NCBI GenBank assembly: GCA_963700745.1
Contig: CAVOYT010000013.1
Location: 186,001 to 250,000 of the forward strand
Length of the DNA stretch: 64,000 nucleotides
Direction of reading: 5' to 3'
From: UBA10649 sp963700745
GTDB lineage: Bacteria > Actinomycetota > Actinomycetes > S36-B12
In this document: in pieces, positions 1-9,967 of the stretch
Position numbering within the stretch: position 1 is the stretch's first letter
Layout of the letters: each line of letters begins with the position of its first letter
Position numbers and translations under genes: made by a program
The notes under the pieces: model-generated
Told to the model about the DNA's origin: nothing
Database searches by the model: none
The model's input: only the letters and a program-made list of their open reading frames with translations

Positions 1-40
1 AGGGCGCGCGCCGCCTCACACAACAGGAGATAAGCCACCC

Positions 41-730
41 GTGGCCGTCAAGATCAAGTTGAAGCGCGTGGGCAAGATCCATGCACCCCAGTACCGCATC
101 GTCATCGCCGACTCCCGCACCGCCCGCAACGGCCGTGCCATCGAGGAGATCGGCATCTACCAGCCGATGGACAATCCGAGCCTCATCCAGATCGATTCCG
201 ATCGGGTGCAGTACTGGCTCGGCGTCGGCGCGCAGCCGACCGAGGCCGTCGCCGCCATCCTCAAGGTGACGGGTGACTGGCAGAAGTACAAGGGCCTGCC
301 GGGCGCCGAGGGCACCCTCGAGGTCGCGGCTCCCAAGCCGAGCAAGACGATCGCCTTCGAGGCCGCCGTCCAGGCCGCCGCGAGCGAGCCCAAGTCCAAG
401 GCGAAGCCCAAGCTGGAGGCCGCTGTCGAGGCGGTCGTCGTGGCCGAGGTCGTCGAGGCGGTCGCGGAAGAGGCCGCTGTCGAGGCCGTCGTCGCCGACG
501 TGGTGGCTGAGGAGGCTGTGGCTGAGGCGGTCGCGGCCGAGCTGGTCGCCGAGGAGGCCGTCGCTGAGGCGGTCGCCGCCGAGCTGGTGGCCGAGGAGGC
601 TGTCGCTGAGGCGGCCGCCGCCGAGGTAGCCGCTGACGAGGCCGCCGAGGTTGCCGAGGTCGCTGATGAGGTAGCCGTCGAGGCTGTGATCGAGGCCGCC
701 GACGAGGCCGTCGACGAGGCTCAGGCCTGA
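41..730 (+). CDS. rpsP: 30S ribosomal protein bS16 with long acidic C-terminal tail
   Basis: Small-subunit ribosomal protein needed for 30S assembly. Residues 1-80 are a typical bS16 body, opening MAVKIKLKRVGKIHAPQYRI with the IGIYQP segment near residue 37. The start is GTG, 11 bases after an AGGAG at 25-29. The protein is 229 residues, well beyond the usual 80-165. From about residue 100 it is almost only Ala, Val and Glu, and residues 155-196 are three 14-residue tandem repeats. Actinobacterial bS16 proteins often carry Ala/Glu-rich extensions, but a perfect-register triple repeat is more than usual. It is the first gene of the rpsP-khpA-rimM-trmD operon, and its stop overlaps the next start by one base (TGATG). 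The body is certain; the function of the tail is unknown. Confidence 0.97.
   Translation: MAVKIKLKRVGKIHAPQYRIVIADSRTARNGRAIEEIGIYQPMDNPSLIQIDSDRVQYWLGVGAQPTEAVAAILKVTGDWQKYKGLPGAEGTLEVAAPKPSKTIAFEAAVQAAASEPKSKAKPKLEAAVEAVVVAEVVEAVAEEAAVEAVVADVVAEEAVAEAVAAELVAEEAVAEAVAAELVAEEAVAEAAAAEVAADEAAEVAEVADEVAVEAVIEAADEAVDEAQA
503..628 (+). repeat. Triple 42-bp tandem repeat inside rpsP
   Basis: Three consecutive 14-codon units encode VAEEAVAEAVAAEL, the same again, and VAEEAVAEAAAAEV. The units differ mostly at third codon positions and at the end of the third copy. This looks like in-frame expansion by slippage or unequal crossing-over within the acidic tail. Confidence 0.9.
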
Positions 731-969
731 TGCTCGAGGACGCCCTGGCTCACCTTGTTCGCGGGATCGTCGATCATCCCGACGACGTCGATGTCCAGAT
801 GCGCACCAACCGACGCGGGCGCTCGCTCGACGTACGGGTGCATCCTGACGACATGGGTCGCGTGATCGGAAGGTCCGGCCGTACGGCCACGGCTCTCCGC
901 ACTGTCATCACGGCGTTGAACGACGACCGTGGCGTGCGCATCGACTTCCTCGACGTCGTCGAGCGCTAG
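730..969 (+). CDS. khpA: KH-domain RNA-binding protein KhpA
   Basis: A 79-residue single-KH RNA-binding protein of the KhpA/YlqC family, which partners KhpB in firmicutes and always sits between rpsP and rimM in actinobacteria. The KH signature is MGRVIGRSGRTATALR at about residues 42-57, with the GRSG loop that contacts RNA. The ATG overlaps the rpsP stop by one base, so translation is probably coupled. Length and position match the family. The cellular role is probably RNA chaperone or cell-size control; that is known from relatives, not from this sequence. Confidence 0.93.
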   Translation: MLEDALAHLVRGIVDHPDDVDVQMRTNRRGRSLDVRVHPDDMGRVIGRSGRTATALRTVITALNDDRGVRIDFLDVVER

Positions 970-973
970 TCGC

Positions 974-1489
974 GTGCGCGTCGTCGTCGGGCGCATCGGC
1001 CGGCCCCACGGTATCCGCGGGGAAGTCACGGTCGAGTCGCGTACCGACGAGCCTGACGAGCGTTTCGCCCCGGGCGCCGTGCTGTCGGTCGACGGTCCAG
1101 TTCACGAACTGACCGTCGATCGGACGCACTGGCACTCGGGGCGTTTGCTCATCACCTTCCACGGCGTCGAGGACCGCAATGCTGCAGAGGCGCTTCGGGG
1201 CCTGCTGCTGCACGTCGACCGAGACGAGGACGACGTCCCGGATGATCCCGATGAGTACTACGACAGCTCTCTGGTCGGATGCGAGGTGACGCTGACGGAC
1301 GGTGTCGTGGTCGGCACGGTGACCGAGGTCGTTCACCTGCCCGCCCAGGACCTGCTCGCGATCCGCACTCCGGATGACCGGGACGTCCTCGTCCCCTTCG
1401 TCAGCGCCATGGTCCCGGAAGTGGATCCCGCCGCTCGGCGCATCGTCATCGACCCGCCGCCCGGCCTTCTGGAGGAGGCCGAGGGCTGA
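974..1489 (+). CDS. rimM: Ribosome maturation factor RimM
   Basis: 16S rRNA processing factor that binds uS19 in the 30S head. The start is chosen as GTG at 974, four bases after the khpA stop, because translation from there opens with the family signature MRVVVGRIGRPHGIRGEVTV. An upstream ATG at 929 would add 15 residues lying inside khpA. The protein is 171 residues. The N-terminal RimM domain covers roughly residues 1-85, and the C-terminal PRC-barrel contains EYYDSSLVGCEV and VLVPFVSAMVPEVD. The stop overlaps the trmD ATG by one base. The neighbours are the classical operon partners. Confidence 0.95.
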   Translation: MRVVVGRIGRPHGIRGEVTVESRTDEPDERFAPGAVLSVDGPVHELTVDRTHWHSGRLLITFHGVEDRNAAEALRGLLLHVDRDEDDVPDDPDEYYDSSLVGCEVTLTDGVVVGTVTEVVHLPAQDLLAIRTPDDRDVLVPFVSAMVPEVDPAARRIVIDPPPGLLEEAEG

Positions 1490-2199
1490 TGCGGATCGAC
1501 ATCGTCACGATCTTCCCGGCCTACGTCGAGCCCCTGCGGCTGTCCCTGGTGGGCAAGGCGGTCGACTCCGGCCTGATCGACCTGCGGGTCCACGACCTGC
1601 GCTCGTTCACGCACGATCGTCACAACACCGTCGACGACACCCCGTACGGCGGCGGCCCCGGCATGGTGATGAGCCCGGTGCCGTGGGGCGAGGCCCTGGA
1701 TGCCGTGGCCGCGTCCGATCCGTCGCAGCGACCCACGCTGGTGATCCCGACGCCCTCCGGGGTCCCCTTCATCCAGGCGACCGCGCAGGAGTGGTCGAGT
1801 GCCGACTGGCTGGTGTTCGCCTGCGGCCGCTACGAGGGCATCGACAGTCGGGTGGCAGCGCACTACGCCGGCCGAGCCGACTGGGCGGGCGTGCTCGAGG
1901 TCTCGATCGGCGACTACGTGCTGGCCGGCGGCGAGGTGGCGGTGCTGGTCATGGTGGAAGCCGTCGCGCGGCTGCTGCCGGGAGTCCTGGGCAACGCCGA
2001 CAGCGTGGTGGACGACTCCTTCGCCCCCGGGTCGATGGCCGGACTCCTCGAGGGGCCGGTCTACACCAAGCCACCGGAGTGGCGCGACCTCGTCGTCCCG
2101 GAGGTTCTGCTGAGCGGGCATCACGGCCGGATCGCCGAGTGGCGCCTGGACCAGGCGCGCGAACGCACGGAGCGGATCCGCCCCGACCTGGAACGCTAG
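1489..2199 (+). CDS. trmD: tRNA (guanine37-N1)-methyltransferase
   Basis: SPOUT-class methyltransferase that makes m1G37 in tRNAs to prevent +1 frameshifting, using S-adenosylmethionine bound in a trefoil knot. The protein is 236 residues, the normal length. Visible family blocks are MRIDIVTIFP at the start, VDDTPYGGGPGMVM near residue 45, FACGRYEGID near 108, EVSIGDYVLAGGEVAV (knot) near 135, and DDSF followed by LEGPVYTKPPEWR near 170-190. The last probably holds the catalytic Asp by analogy with the E. coli enzyme. It is the last gene of the rpsP operon. The usual downstream rplS is displaced by a convergent pgm. Confidence 0.97.
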   Translation: MRIDIVTIFPAYVEPLRLSLVGKAVDSGLIDLRVHDLRSFTHDRHNTVDDTPYGGGPGMVMSPVPWGEALDAVAASDPSQRPTLVIPTPSGVPFIQATAQEWSSADWLVFACGRYEGIDSRVAAHYAGRADWAGVLEVSIGDYVLAGGEVAVLVMVEAVARLLPGVLGNADSVVDDSFAPGSMAGLLEGPVYTKPPEWRDLVVPEVLLSGHHGRIAEWRLDQARERTERIRPDLER

Positions 2200-2208
2200 A
2201 TCGCCGAG

Positions 2209-2233
2209 CCGCCGTTGCTGTGCCTCGCGGCGG
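2209..2233. terminator. Possible bidirectional terminator between trmD and pgm
   Basis: CCGCCG (2209-2214) and CGGCGG (2228-2233) form a 6-bp G+C-only stem with a 13-base loop. It lies in the 42-base gap between the convergent stops of trmD and pgm. There is no T tract, which is common for actinobacterial terminators. The stem is short, so this is tentative. Confidence 0.35.
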
Positions 2234-2241
2234 GGCGCAGG

Positions 2242-3893
<1,652 letters not shown>

Positions 3894-4135
3894 CGTTGCT
3901 CCCTGCTGCAGTGATCGTCCGCTGGTGCGTGCACGTGGCGCCCTGGTTTTGGCCGCCGGGTGCCATCGTGGCAGACTATGAGGGCTCATTCGACGGACTG
4001 TCCCCGGACAGTCCTCGGACCGCCCCGCCACAGGGGACGCGGTTCGACAGGGCACCCGGCCTCGGCCGCGACGCACGTACCTTTCATCCCCACAACCGTG
4101 GGCGACCTGTGGCGCCTGCAGGAAGCGACACCGCC
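3894..4135. promoter_or_regulatory. Divergent pgm/rplS intergenic region
   Basis: A 242-base gap between two divergent genes must hold both promoters. I see no coding potential. A GGAAG at 4121-4125 is the likely rplS ribosome binding site, and AGGGAG on the other strand serves pgm. No convincing -35/-10 pair could be fixed by eye. Confidence 0.5.
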
Positions 4136-4498
4136 ATGAAGACCCTCGATGCCGTCGATGCGGCCTCACTGAAGGCCGATCTCCCCGATTTCCGACCCGG
4201 CGACACCCTCAAGGTGCACGTCAAGGTCGTCGAGGGCAACAAGACGCGCGTGCAGGTGTTCCAGGGTGTCGTGATCGCCCGCTCGGGCGCAGGAGTCAGC
4301 GAGACCTTCACGATCCGCAAGGTGTCGTACGGCGTCGGCGTCGAGCGCAAGTTCCCGCTCCACACCCCGATCATCGAGAAGATCGAGGTCGTGACCCGCG
4401 GCGACGTGCGTCGCGCCAAGCTCTACTACCTGCGCGACCTGCGCGGCAAGAAGGCCAAGATCCGCGAGCGTCGCGAGAACGTCAAGACCGAGGCCTGA
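4136..4498 (+). CDS. rplS: 50S ribosomal protein bL19
   Basis: Large-subunit protein at the 30S-50S interface. The 120-residue product starts MKTLDAVDAASLKADLPDFR and carries the family core FRPGDTLKVHVKVVEGNKTR, VFQGVVIARSG, VSYGVGVERKFPLHTP and RRAKLYYLRDLRGKKAKI. The ATG is 10 bases after GGAAG. An in-frame upstream extension to 3896 has no family similarity and was rejected. It is followed six bases later by the first signal peptidase gene, as in most actinobacteria. Confidence 0.97.
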   Translation: MKTLDAVDAASLKADLPDFRPGDTLKVHVKVVEGNKTRVQVFQGVVIARSGAGVSETFTIRKVSYGVGVERKFPLHTPIIEKIEVVTRGDVRRAKLYYLRDLRGKKAKIRERRENVKTEA

Positions 4499-4503
4499 TC
4501 CCG

Positions 4504-5272
4504 TTGGTCGACGGGCCCGGGCATCGGCCCCCGAAGTCGGGGCCAGATCGAGGAGAGAGTCGAACCCACTCCGCTGATCGAACCTCCGAGGGGCGAGACG
4601 GCCACGCCTGGTGGGACATCCCGCTCACGATCGCGATCGCGATCGGCGTCGTCCTGCTGATCACGACCTTCGTCGTCAAGCCGTTCTCGATTCCCTCCGG
4701 GTCGATGGAGAACACGCTCGGCATCGGCGATCGGGTGCTCGTCAACCGCACCGTCTACCACCTGCGCGATATCGAACGAGGCGACATCGTGGTCTTCGAC
4801 GGGTCCGACTCCTTCGTGCCGGCGAGCACGGCGCCCCAGCGGAATCCGGTGACGCGGCGCACTGACGTGGATCGGCCAGTCGATCGGCCTGGTGCCGCCG
4901 GACTCCACGGACTTCATCAAGCGGGTGATCGGCGTCGGCGGCGACCGGGTCACCTGCTGCGACGCCGACGGTCGCAGTCACGGTGAACGGGGTTCCCCTC
5001 GACGAGCGGCGACTACCTGTACCCGGGCGACGCGCCGAGCACCCAAGACTTCGATGTCGTCGTGCCGCACGGCATGCTGTGGGTCATGGGCGACCACCGC
5101 TCGAATTCGGCCGACTCTCGCGCGCACCAGGGCGACCCCGGCGGTGGCTTCGTGCCCGACTCCAAGGTGGTCGGGTCGCGCCATGGCGGTGCTGTGGCCG
5201 CTGTCGCGCATCCAGGCGCTGCCGATCCCGGAGACCTTCGCCACCGTGCCGTCGTCAGGAGCGGGCTCGTAG
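4504..5272 (+). CDS. lepB: Signal peptidase I, first of two (frame interrupted)
   Basis: Membrane serine protease that removes signal peptides from exported preproteins. A transmembrane segment at IPLTIAIAIGVVLLITTFVV is followed by box B PSGSMENTL (catalytic Ser), GDRVLVNR, box D FIKRVIGVGGDRV (catalytic Lys) and box E VMGDHRSNSADSR. Reconstructed length is about 254 residues. The frame changes near 4870, 4978, 5005 and 5178. Each is explained by one extra base, and the total length is 3n+1, as four insertions predict. The start is uncertain: TTG at 4504 just after rplS is the only in-frame initiator found, with no clear ribosome binding site. Both catalytic residues survive. A second intact paralogue follows directly. 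Confidence 0.85.
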
Positions 5273-5296
5273 TGGCCGTGTCCGCGCGGGATCCGC

Positions 5297-6037
5297 ATGC
5301 ACCGCTTCCCGAACCGCCCGCGGGACGACGGTCGACATGCCCGGGGCCGAGACCCGCGGCCGCAGGGGCCCGGTGTCGGTCGGTGGTTCGGCGAGACGGC
5401 GATCATCGTCGTGTCGGCGCTCGTCCTGTCTGCGCTCGTCCGTGCCTTCCTCGTGCAGGCCTTCTTCGTGCCCAGCGCCTCGATGGAGGACACGCTCCTG
5501 ATCAGCGATCGCATCATCGCGTCGAAGATCACGACCACGATGTCGGACGTCAGTCGCGGCGAGGTGGTCGTCTTCAAGGATCCCGGCGGCTGGCTGCCGG
5601 ATCCGCCGCCGCCACCGGACGGTGCGCGCGGGGCCATGCGCACCGGGCTGACGTTCATCGGGCTGCTGCCCAGCGACACCGGCCAGGATCTCGTCAAGCG
5701 GGCGGTCGCGATCGAGGGCGATCGGATCGCCTGCTGCGACGCCGACGGCCGCATCGTGCTCAACGGCGTGCCGCTCGTCGAGGACTACATCAAGGGCCCG
5801 ACCAACCAGGTGCAGTTCGACGTGGTCGTGCCGCCGGACAGCGTCTTCGTCATGGGTGACAACCGCGGGGACTCCCGTGACTCGCGCTTCCACCTCGAGA
5901 CCGACAACGGCGCGGTTCCCGGCGGTGACGTCGTCGGGCGCGTGGTGCTGATCGTCTGGCCGTTCAACCGCTTCGGCACCGTGCCGATCCCCGACATCTT
6001 CGGCAACCCCGAGATCACCCAGGGCGCCAAGCCCTAG
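5297..6037 (+). CDS. lepB: Signal peptidase I, second of two
   Basis: S26 family leader peptidase of about 246 residues. A transmembrane stretch TAIIVVSALVLSALVRAFLV precedes box B FFVPSASMEDTLLISDRI (catalytic Ser), box D DLVKRAVAIEGDRIACC (catalytic Lys) and box E FVMGDNRGDSRDSR. The frame is open from ATG 5297, but the true start may be GTG at 5272 (reading VAVSARDPHAPLPEP) with a frame change near 5330, since that start would abut the stop of the upstream paralogue. The two enzymes share only the boxes, so they are old paralogues, not a recent duplication. Tandem lepB genes are common in actinobacteria and may differ in substrate range. Confidence 0.93.
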   Translation: MHRFPNRPRDDGRHARGRDPRPQGPGVGRWFGETAIIVVSALVLSALVRAFLVQAFFVPSASMEDTLLISDRIIASKITTTMSDVSRGEVVVFKDPGGWLPDPPPPPDGARGAMRTGLTFIGLLPSDTGQDLVKRAVAIEGDRIACCDADGRIVLNGVPLVEDYIKGPTNQVQFDVVVPPDSVFVMGDNRGDSRDSRFHLETDNGAVPGGDVVGRVVLIVWPFNRFGTVPIPDIFGNPEITQGAKP

Positions 6038-6041
6038 TTCG

Positions 6042-6712
6042 ATGGCATCGGCACAGGTCACCCTCCGCGTCGAGCGCGATCTGCTCCGATCGGGCGCGCG
6101 CCTGGTGTGCGGCGTCGACGAGGTCGGCCGGGGCGCCCTGTGCGGTCCGGTCACGGTGGGCGTGGTGCTGGTCGACGCAATCCGTGCGACGTTCGCTGCC
6201 CGGGGTCCGCGACAGCAAGCTCCTCACCCCGAGGGCCGGGCCAGGAACTGGTTCCGAGGATCCGCCGATGGTCCATCGGCTACGCGGTCGGCCATTCCTC
6301 GGCGGCGGAGATCGACGAGATCGGCATCATCGCCGCCTTGCGGCGGGCGGGGCGGCGGGCGCTTGCCGGCCTGCCGGTCCAGCCGGACGCGATCCTGCTC
6401 GACGGCAGCCACGACTGGCTGACGTCGCCGCCTCAGGGCAGCCTGCTCGACGAACCGGATCCCGCGGGGCCGCTGCCCGCCACGGTGACGACGCGGGTCA
6501 AGGCCGACCTCACCTGCGCGTCCGTCGCTGCCGCGAGCGTGCTCGCCAAGACCGAACGTGACGCGATCATGGGGGAGTTGTCCGTGCGGCACCCGGACTA
6601 CGGCTGGCACGAGAACAAGGGCTATGCCAGCCCCGACCACATCTCGGCCCTTCACGAGCATGGGCCCTGCGACGAGCACCGTCGCAGCTGGCGGCTGCCC
6701 GTCGGGCCCTGA
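6042..6712 (+). CDS. rnhB: Ribonuclease HII (frame interrupted twice)
   Basis: Removes ribonucleotides misincorporated in DNA and RNA-DNA hybrids. The ATG at 6042 lies four bases after the lepB stop. Visible motifs are LVCGVDEVGRGALCGPVTVG (type 2 RNase H DEVGRG), VRDSKLLTPRA, AILLDGSHDWL, VKADLTCASVAAASVLAKTERD and YGWHENKGYASPDH, covering all acidic catalytic positions. Reconstructed length is about 222 residues. Frame changes near 6190 and 6238 together give length 3n+2, matching two single-base insertions. It ends a rplS-lepB-lepB-rnhB string. The DUF2469 gene that commonly follows rnhB in actinobacteria is not present. Confidence 0.9.
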
Positions 6713-6727
6713 TCACCACCGGCTGAG

Positions 6728-6762
6728 CCGCCGTTTGGGACCCTCGACAGGCCCGACGGCGG
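6728..6762 (+). terminator. Possible terminator after rnhB
   Basis: CCGCCGT (6728-6734) and ACGGCGG (6756-6762) form a 7-bp stem with a 21-base loop, 16 bases after the rnhB stop and before the GGDEF gene. There is no T tract and the loop is large, so confidence is low. Confidence 0.35.
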
Positions 6763-6778
6763 TTACGATTGGATCGCG

Positions 6779-8608
6779 GTGTGCCGGCCTTCGGCCGGGC
6801 CCTTGAGTCTCGTCGGAGGTGTGACATCAACGCGGACCACGGGCTCGTCGCCCACCGCGCGTGACGCGCGGGGCGCCGATCCGGTCTCGATCCAGGATCC
6901 GGAGATTCCGTACCGACTGCTGGCCGAGAATGCCGCAGACGGCGTCCTCCTCGCGGATGCGACACGGGGTGATCCAGTGGGCGTCGGCTTCGTGCGAGCG
7001 ACTTCTGGGCTGGCAGCCGAACGAACTCGTCGGCCGCAACGCCAAGGACTTCTACCACCCCGACGACCTGGGGGACCGGGACGAGACCCTTGAGCGTTTC
7101 GACGACTCCGGTGAGGCGCTCGGCCGTGGGCGCGTTCGGTGCCGGGACGGGGGGTATCGCTGGATGGCCACTCGGCTCACGAGGGTCGAGGACGGCGACT
7201 TCGTCGTGGCGTCCCTTACCTCGATCCACGACGAGATGCTCGCTCGCGAGGAGTCGCGAGTCGCCCAGGAAGAACTGGCGGCCAGCGAGGCGGAGCTGCG
7301 GCTGCTTGCGGAGAACTCGCACGGACGTGGTGATCCGGTCGTCAGCGACGGGAGGCATTGAGTGGGTCTCGCCCTCGGTGCGTGAGGTGCTCGGCTGGAC
7401 CAGGGAACAGGTCATCGGCCGTCACATGTCCGACCTCCTGCACCCGGAGGATCTGCCCGACTTGATGTCGAACCCAGCGGGATCTCCTGGCCACGCGGGC
7501 GTGTCCGAGGGGCGCAGTCAGGCGAGGTTCGCGACGGCCGATGGCGGCTGGCGGTGGATGAGCGATCACGGACGCGCCATCCGGGACTCCGCGGGCGCCG
7601 TGATCGGCGGAATCGATTCCCTGCGCGACATCCAGGCCGAGCACGACGCGCAGGCGGCCCTGATGCGAAGCGAGCAGCACTACCGCACGCTTGCCGGCGA
7701 ACTGGCCGCTTCGCAAGGAGGAACTGCTCGGGATCATCGACAGTCTGCTCGATCCCTGGGTCCTGCTCGCGGCCGTGCGCGACAGCGAGGGTCGCATCGT
7801 GGACTTCCGCTACGTCGACGCCAACTCTGCGGCGTGCCAAGCCAATCGGACGACGCGAGACGCCCTTCTCGGGACAACGCTGCTGACTTTGCTTCCGGAT
7901 CACGCGTCGTCGGGCCTGTTCGATGCCTACGCCAAGGTCGTGGAGACCGGCGAGCCGCTGGCCCTCGACGAGGAGCCCTTCGTGGACCCGTTCGACGGAG
8001 TGGAGCGACGCTTCGACAACCGGGCCGTGCGCGTCGGTGACGGCCTGAGCTTCACCTGGCGTGACGTGACGGCCCGGTACCAACTGCGGCAGAGCCTTCG
8101 GCATCAGGCGTACGAGGACTTGCTGACCGGAGTCCCGAACCGCCGGCAGTTGGAGCGGAGTCTCGCTGAGGTGCTGACCCGCACGCCCCGCTCCGGCACG
8201 ATCCTCGCGATCCTCTACTGCGATGTTGACGACTTCAAGCGGATCAACGATGAGTACGGCCACGCTGCCGGCGACTCGGTGCTGTCCTCCGTGGCGGCGA
8301 AGATACGAGGAGCAGTCCGTGACCGGGATGTCGTGGCCCGGATGGGTGGTGACGAGTTCGTCGTCGTTCTGGACGCGGTGCGCGATGCGTCGGACGCGGT
8401 GGTCGTGGCGGAGAAGATCCTGATCGCCGTGCGGGCACCCGTCTCCCTCGGGGATCGACACATCTCGCCGCGGTTGAGCATCGGGGTCACCCTGGCCGGC
8501 AGGGGAGATGATCCGGCGACCGTCCTGGCTCGCGCCGACCGCGCGCTGTACGACGCGAAGCGATCCGGACGCGACCGAGTCGTCCTGGCGGTCGACACCG
8601 ATGCCTGA
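6779..8608 (+). CDS. PAS-PAS-GGDEF diguanylate cyclase (frame interrupted)
   Basis: Sensor enzyme predicted to make cyclic di-GMP. In order there are a PAS domain (DPEIPYRLLAENAADGVLL ... LLGWQPNELVGRNAKDFYHP), a second PAS (GIEWVSPSVREVLGWTREQV ... LLHPEDLPDL, with a PAC-like RDIQAEHDAQ), a third PAS-like stretch (ELLGIIDSLLDPWVLLAAVR) and a GGDEF domain. The GGDEF domain has the metal-binding CDVDDFKRINDEYGHAAGD and an intact MGGDEF. RDRD lies five residues before the GGDEF motif, which matches the RxxD inhibitory site and predicts product feedback. There is no EAL domain or membrane segment. Frame changes lie near 6960, 7320 and 7715. The GTG start at 6779 is uncertain; GTG 6821 is an alternative. 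The 3' end overlaps ppk2 by eight bases. Confidence 0.85.
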
Positions 8609-9505
8609 CCCAGAGATGAAGCGGCTCGCGGCTCTGATCGCGCCGCTGCGGGTGAAGCCGGGGAGTCAGGTTGTCCTCGGTCGCGACTTCGACCCGGGAT
8701 ATCGGGACGACGTGCTGTCCAAGGAGCAAGGAGAGGCGCTGCTCGCCCAAGGCGTCGACCTGCTGGCCGAGTACCAGCGAGCGGCTCGCCGCCCAGGACT
8801 CCTACGCGGTGCTGCTGTGCCTGCAGGCACTGGATGCCGCGGGCAAGGACGGCACGATCCGGCACGTGATGAGCGGCGTGAACCCGCAGGGCGTGCACGT
8901 GACCAGCTTCAAGGCCCCGTCGGCCGAGGAGCTCGACCACGACTACCTGTGGCGCTGCGCCAAAGCCCTGCCGGCCCGCGGGGACATCGGCATCTTCAAC
9001 CGGTCGTACTACGAGGAGGTCCTCGTGGTGCGCGTGCATCCGGAGCTCCTCGACAAGCAGCGGCTTCCCCGACTCGACCGCGGGGGTGACGTGTGGGCAC
9101 GCCGGTTCCGTGAGATCAACGACTGGGAGCGCTACCTCGTCGAGAACGGGTTCGTCGTGCTGAAGGTGTTCTTGAACCTGTCGAAGGACGAGCAGCGCCG
9201 CCGGTTCCTCGAACGCCTCGAGGAACCGGAGAAGAACTGGAAGTTCTCGACGGCGGATGCCCGGGAACGCGAGTACTGGGACGACTACCAGCACGCCTAC
9301 TCGCAGATGCTGTCCGCACACCAGCACCGAGTGGGCTCCGTGGTACGTCGTCCCGGCCGATCACAAGTGGTTCGCGCGGATCTGCGTGTCGGCGATCCTG
9401 GCCCATGCCCTGATGGCGATCGACCCCCAGTACCCGGTGCCCGATGCCGAGGCCCGGGCGGAGCTTGACGCGGCGCGCGCCCGGCTGGAGGCCGAGAGCG
9501 ACTGA
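8601..9505 (+). CDS. ppk2: Polyphosphate kinase 2 family protein (frame interrupted)
   Basis: Transfers phosphate between polyphosphate and nucleotides. The start MPDPEMKRLAALIAPLR overlaps the cyclase stop by eight bases. Core motifs are LQALDAAGKDGTIRHVMSGV (Walker A-like), FKAPSAEELDHDYLWR, IGIFNRSYYEEVLVVRVHPE, NFSK-type LNLSKDEQRRRFLERL, KNWKFSTADARER and APWYVVPADHKWFAR. Reconstructed length is about 300 residues, typical for PPK2. Frame changes near 8778 (one extra C before the ERLAAQD codons) and 9323 give length 3n+2, matching two insertions. Whether it acts on AMP, ADP or GDP cannot be read from sequence. The overlap suggests co-translation with the c-di-GMP synthase. Confidence 0.9.
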
Positions 9506-9607
9506 TCCTGCACAGGATGCCGGCTCGCTCGTCCATGATCCACAGATCTGCCCAGCCGCCTTCTGGTGGCCTCCACGCTGCGAGAGATTCCGGCGGGGGG
9601 TGAGGCC

Positions 9608-9964
9608 ATGAAGGCCAAGGACGCACTGGGGCGGTACGGCGAGGATCTCGCGGTCGAGTTCCTGCGCCGGCAGGGACTGACGATCATCGCTCGCAACTGG
9701 CGATGCCCGTCCGGCGAGCTCGACGTCATCGCTCGCGACGGCGCCGCGCTGGTGATCTGCGAGGTGAAGACCCGGCGCAGCGCTGCCTACGGGACGCCGG
9801 TGGAGGCGGTCGGGCCCCGCAAGGTCCGGCGCCTGCGCGAACTGGCTCTGCACTGGCTCGACGAGCAGCAGGTGCACGTGCCGGAGATCCGCTTCGACGT
9901 GATCGGGATCATCCAGCCACCCTCGGGTCGGCCGGTCCTCCAGCACCTGCGCGGGGTGCAGTAG
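9608..9964 (+). CDS. UPF0102 (YraN-like) predicted endonuclease
   Basis: A 118-residue protein with the PD-(D/E)XK-like core LGRYGEDLAVEFLRRQG, ARNWRCPSGELDVIARDG and ICEVKTRRS characteristic of UPF0102/YraN. ATG 9608 is preferred over ATG 9566 because the family begins close to this point and a G-rich stretch precedes it. It lies directly upstream of comM and dprA, as in most bacteria, which suggests a role in DNA uptake or recombination. Its biochemical function is unproven. The C-terminal half is well conserved and the frame is intact. Confidence 0.9.
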   Translation: MKAKDALGRYGEDLAVEFLRRQGLTIIARNWRCPSGELDVIARDGAALVICEVKTRRSAAYGTPVEAVGPRKVRRLRELALHWLDEQQVHVPEIRFDVIGIIQPPSGRPVLQHLRGVQ

Positions 9965-9967
9965 CCG

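Noticed and set aside
41..730. bS16 tail as a separate overlapping small gene
   Set aside because: The tail is in the same frame with no internal initiator, and composition changes gradually from the bS16 body.
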